A stretch of DNA of 64,000 bases from Acidomyces sp. 'richmondensis' (lineage: Eukaryota > Ascomycota > Dothideomycetes > Mycosphaerellales > Teratosphaeriaceae), in NCBI GenBank assembly GCA_003545705.1, contig QVLQ01000005.1:1-64000 (forward strand), in the 5' to 3' direction. How positions within the stretch are numbered: the stretch's first letter is position 1; each line of letters starts with the position of its first letter. Shown here in pieces: positions 63,048-64,000 of this stretch. The notes below the pieces were generated by a model. It was not told where the DNA came from, did not search any database, and was given only the letters and a program-made list of their open reading frames with translations. Made by a program: the position numbers and the translations under genes.

Positions 63048-63722
63048 GACTATGTTAACATCAGAACAGTTTTCCACAACATCAAGGATGTTGATATCAG
63101 AAGCATGAGTCTGAAAAATTGGCGCGAGTTTTAAAAAAATGACGGGTTCGGATCAGTGGACATCGCCTCCGAAAATCGTCTATTCAAGCAAGGTATCACA
63201 GCAACGCGAGTACACCACATCCCTTACTCAATCCTGGGCTTTCGAACTTGATCGGCGAATATGTCCAGCCAGGGGTGCGCCTCTGCTGGCTCGCAACCAT
63301 GTGCATCCGGCACAATTGGTAAGCATAACCGAACGTGGGCGAGCAGATGTCGGAGATCGGTCCGGGATGTAACTGCTCGAATTCCCGATTCTGCATTGAT
63401 CGGGACAACACGGCGAGAACTCTAACCTGATGGACAAAAGGAAGCCAATTTATAAACCCGTCCCTGCAGCAGCTGTTCATGGCGGGTTGTTTAGCCGATG
63501 TCGGCATAACCAGTTGAACCACACGTCCTGGTGGACTTAAAACACTATATGAAATACCGAAGGAAACACAGGAATGTCCTTTGAGCATCGGCAGTCATCA
63601 TGTGCTGCGGCATCCAAACATGATTGAGTTTGACAACAGATCTGAAAGCTTCCTAAGACATGAAGAGCAAATCCTGGTCGCAACATAGCGGATGAAATCG
63701 GGCCGACACGGTACCTCGCAGA
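63048..63722. promoter_or_regulatory. Divergent intergenic region
   Basis: About 675 bp between the glyoxalase-like gene (minus) and the CoA-transferase gene (plus). A 130-codon open frame on the minus strand (63196-63588) has no recognisable domain. No regulatory site identified. Confidence 0.45.
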
Positions 63723-64000
63723 ATGTCTCGAGCGCATTTCAGTACTAAGGACAGTGTTCGTTACATCTGGCGAGGGATGCAACTCCCAGAAATTGCTGAA
63801 AATGCAGTAGAGTTCACCGGAACTGGCATCGGTGTAGATTCATCTTTCAAGATTGGCCACCTAGCGCAAGCATCAATTGCATTGTCCGCACTGACGGCTG
63901 CATTGTTCTACGGGCATCGCAATAATGTTCGAATACCAAGAGTAGTGGTCAATCTCCAGCACGCGGTTGCAGAGTTCAAATCCGAGCGCATGGTAACTAT
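63723..64000 (+). CDS. CoA-transferase family III (CaiB/BaiF) protein, 5' part
   Basis: An open frame from ATG 63723 runs off the window end after about 92 codons. It reads MSRAHFSTKDSVRYIWRGMQ and then LPEIAENAVEFTGTGIGVDS, SFKIGHLAQASIALSALTAA, LFYGHRNNVRIPRVVVNLQH. This is the N-terminus of the fungal branch of family III CoA-transferases, which move CoA between organic acids, with an Arg/Gln-rich substrate region preceding the catalytic Asp (beyond the window). The divergent glyoxalase-like neighbour may share regulation. Confidence 0.78.
   Translation, partial: MSRAHFSTKDSVRYIWRGMQLPEIAENAVEFTGTGIGVDSSFKIGHLAQASIALSALTAALFYGHRNNVRIPRVVVNLQHAVAEFKSERMVT

Overview
This window is the end of a chromosome of a filamentous ascomycete (Pezizomycotina). 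It opens with about 11.5 copies of the TTAGGG-type telomere repeat. The genes carry 40-105 nt GT-AG introns, and the set is typically fungal: a GPR1/FUN34 acetate transporter, MFS sugar porters, Erg24, Sen15, Are-type acyltransferase, DUF2985, an F-box protein and Tad-like and pogo/Fot1-like transposons. I cannot name the species.

Region 1 (1-23.2 kb) is subtelomere crowded with mobile DNA. The telomere abuts a LINE 3' fragment, followed by an LTR-retroelement protease relic. An acetate-transporter gene (2342-5442) carries a complete Fot1/pogo-like transposon inside its fourth intron, so its coding sequence is still whole. Next come LTR remnants of two families. A divergent sugar-uptake cluster follows: an MFS porter (minus strand), a six-hairpin glycosidase with a one-base frameshift in a G run, and a second MFS porter. 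The second porter is cut in two by a nearly intact 5.07-kb LINE flanked by a 15-bp target duplication. Beyond it lies a nest: LTR fragments, a Ty1/copia RNase H relic, and a second LINE fragment interrupted by a degraded pogo-like transposon that itself carries a solo LTR.

Region 2 (23.2-36.6 kb) is gene-dense and GC-richer: a DUF2985 membrane protein, sterol C-14 reductase (ERG24), an OYE-type flavoprotein, two decayed genes (an unknown and a P450), and a trio made of a DHDPS-family aldolase, a Gfo/Idh/MocA oxidoreductase and a TDT-family transporter. The trio looks like a small catabolic unit.

Region 3 (36.6-48.3 kb) is gene-poor, with an uncharacterised decayed gene, SEN15, a conserved fungal protein often mislabelled GGPP synthetase, and a glutathione-transferase pair. 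One member of the pair is broken by point lesions and a solo LTR; the other is intact.

Region 4 (50-57 kb) holds an FAD monooxygenase, a sterol O-acyltransferase (MBOAT), a small hypothetical protein and an SLC35F6-like transporter with a GC-AG intron.

Region 5 (57-64 kb) is an AT-rich stretch with an ankyrin relic, then an F-box-like protein, a glyoxalase-like protein and the start of a family III CoA-transferase running off the window.

The main theme is genome decay and invasion near a telomere. Several insertions can be reconstructed to the base from target-site duplications. Apart from these I found no clearly new biochemical system; the most unusual structure is a hairpin repeat whose two arms differ in a coordinated way between two LTR copies.
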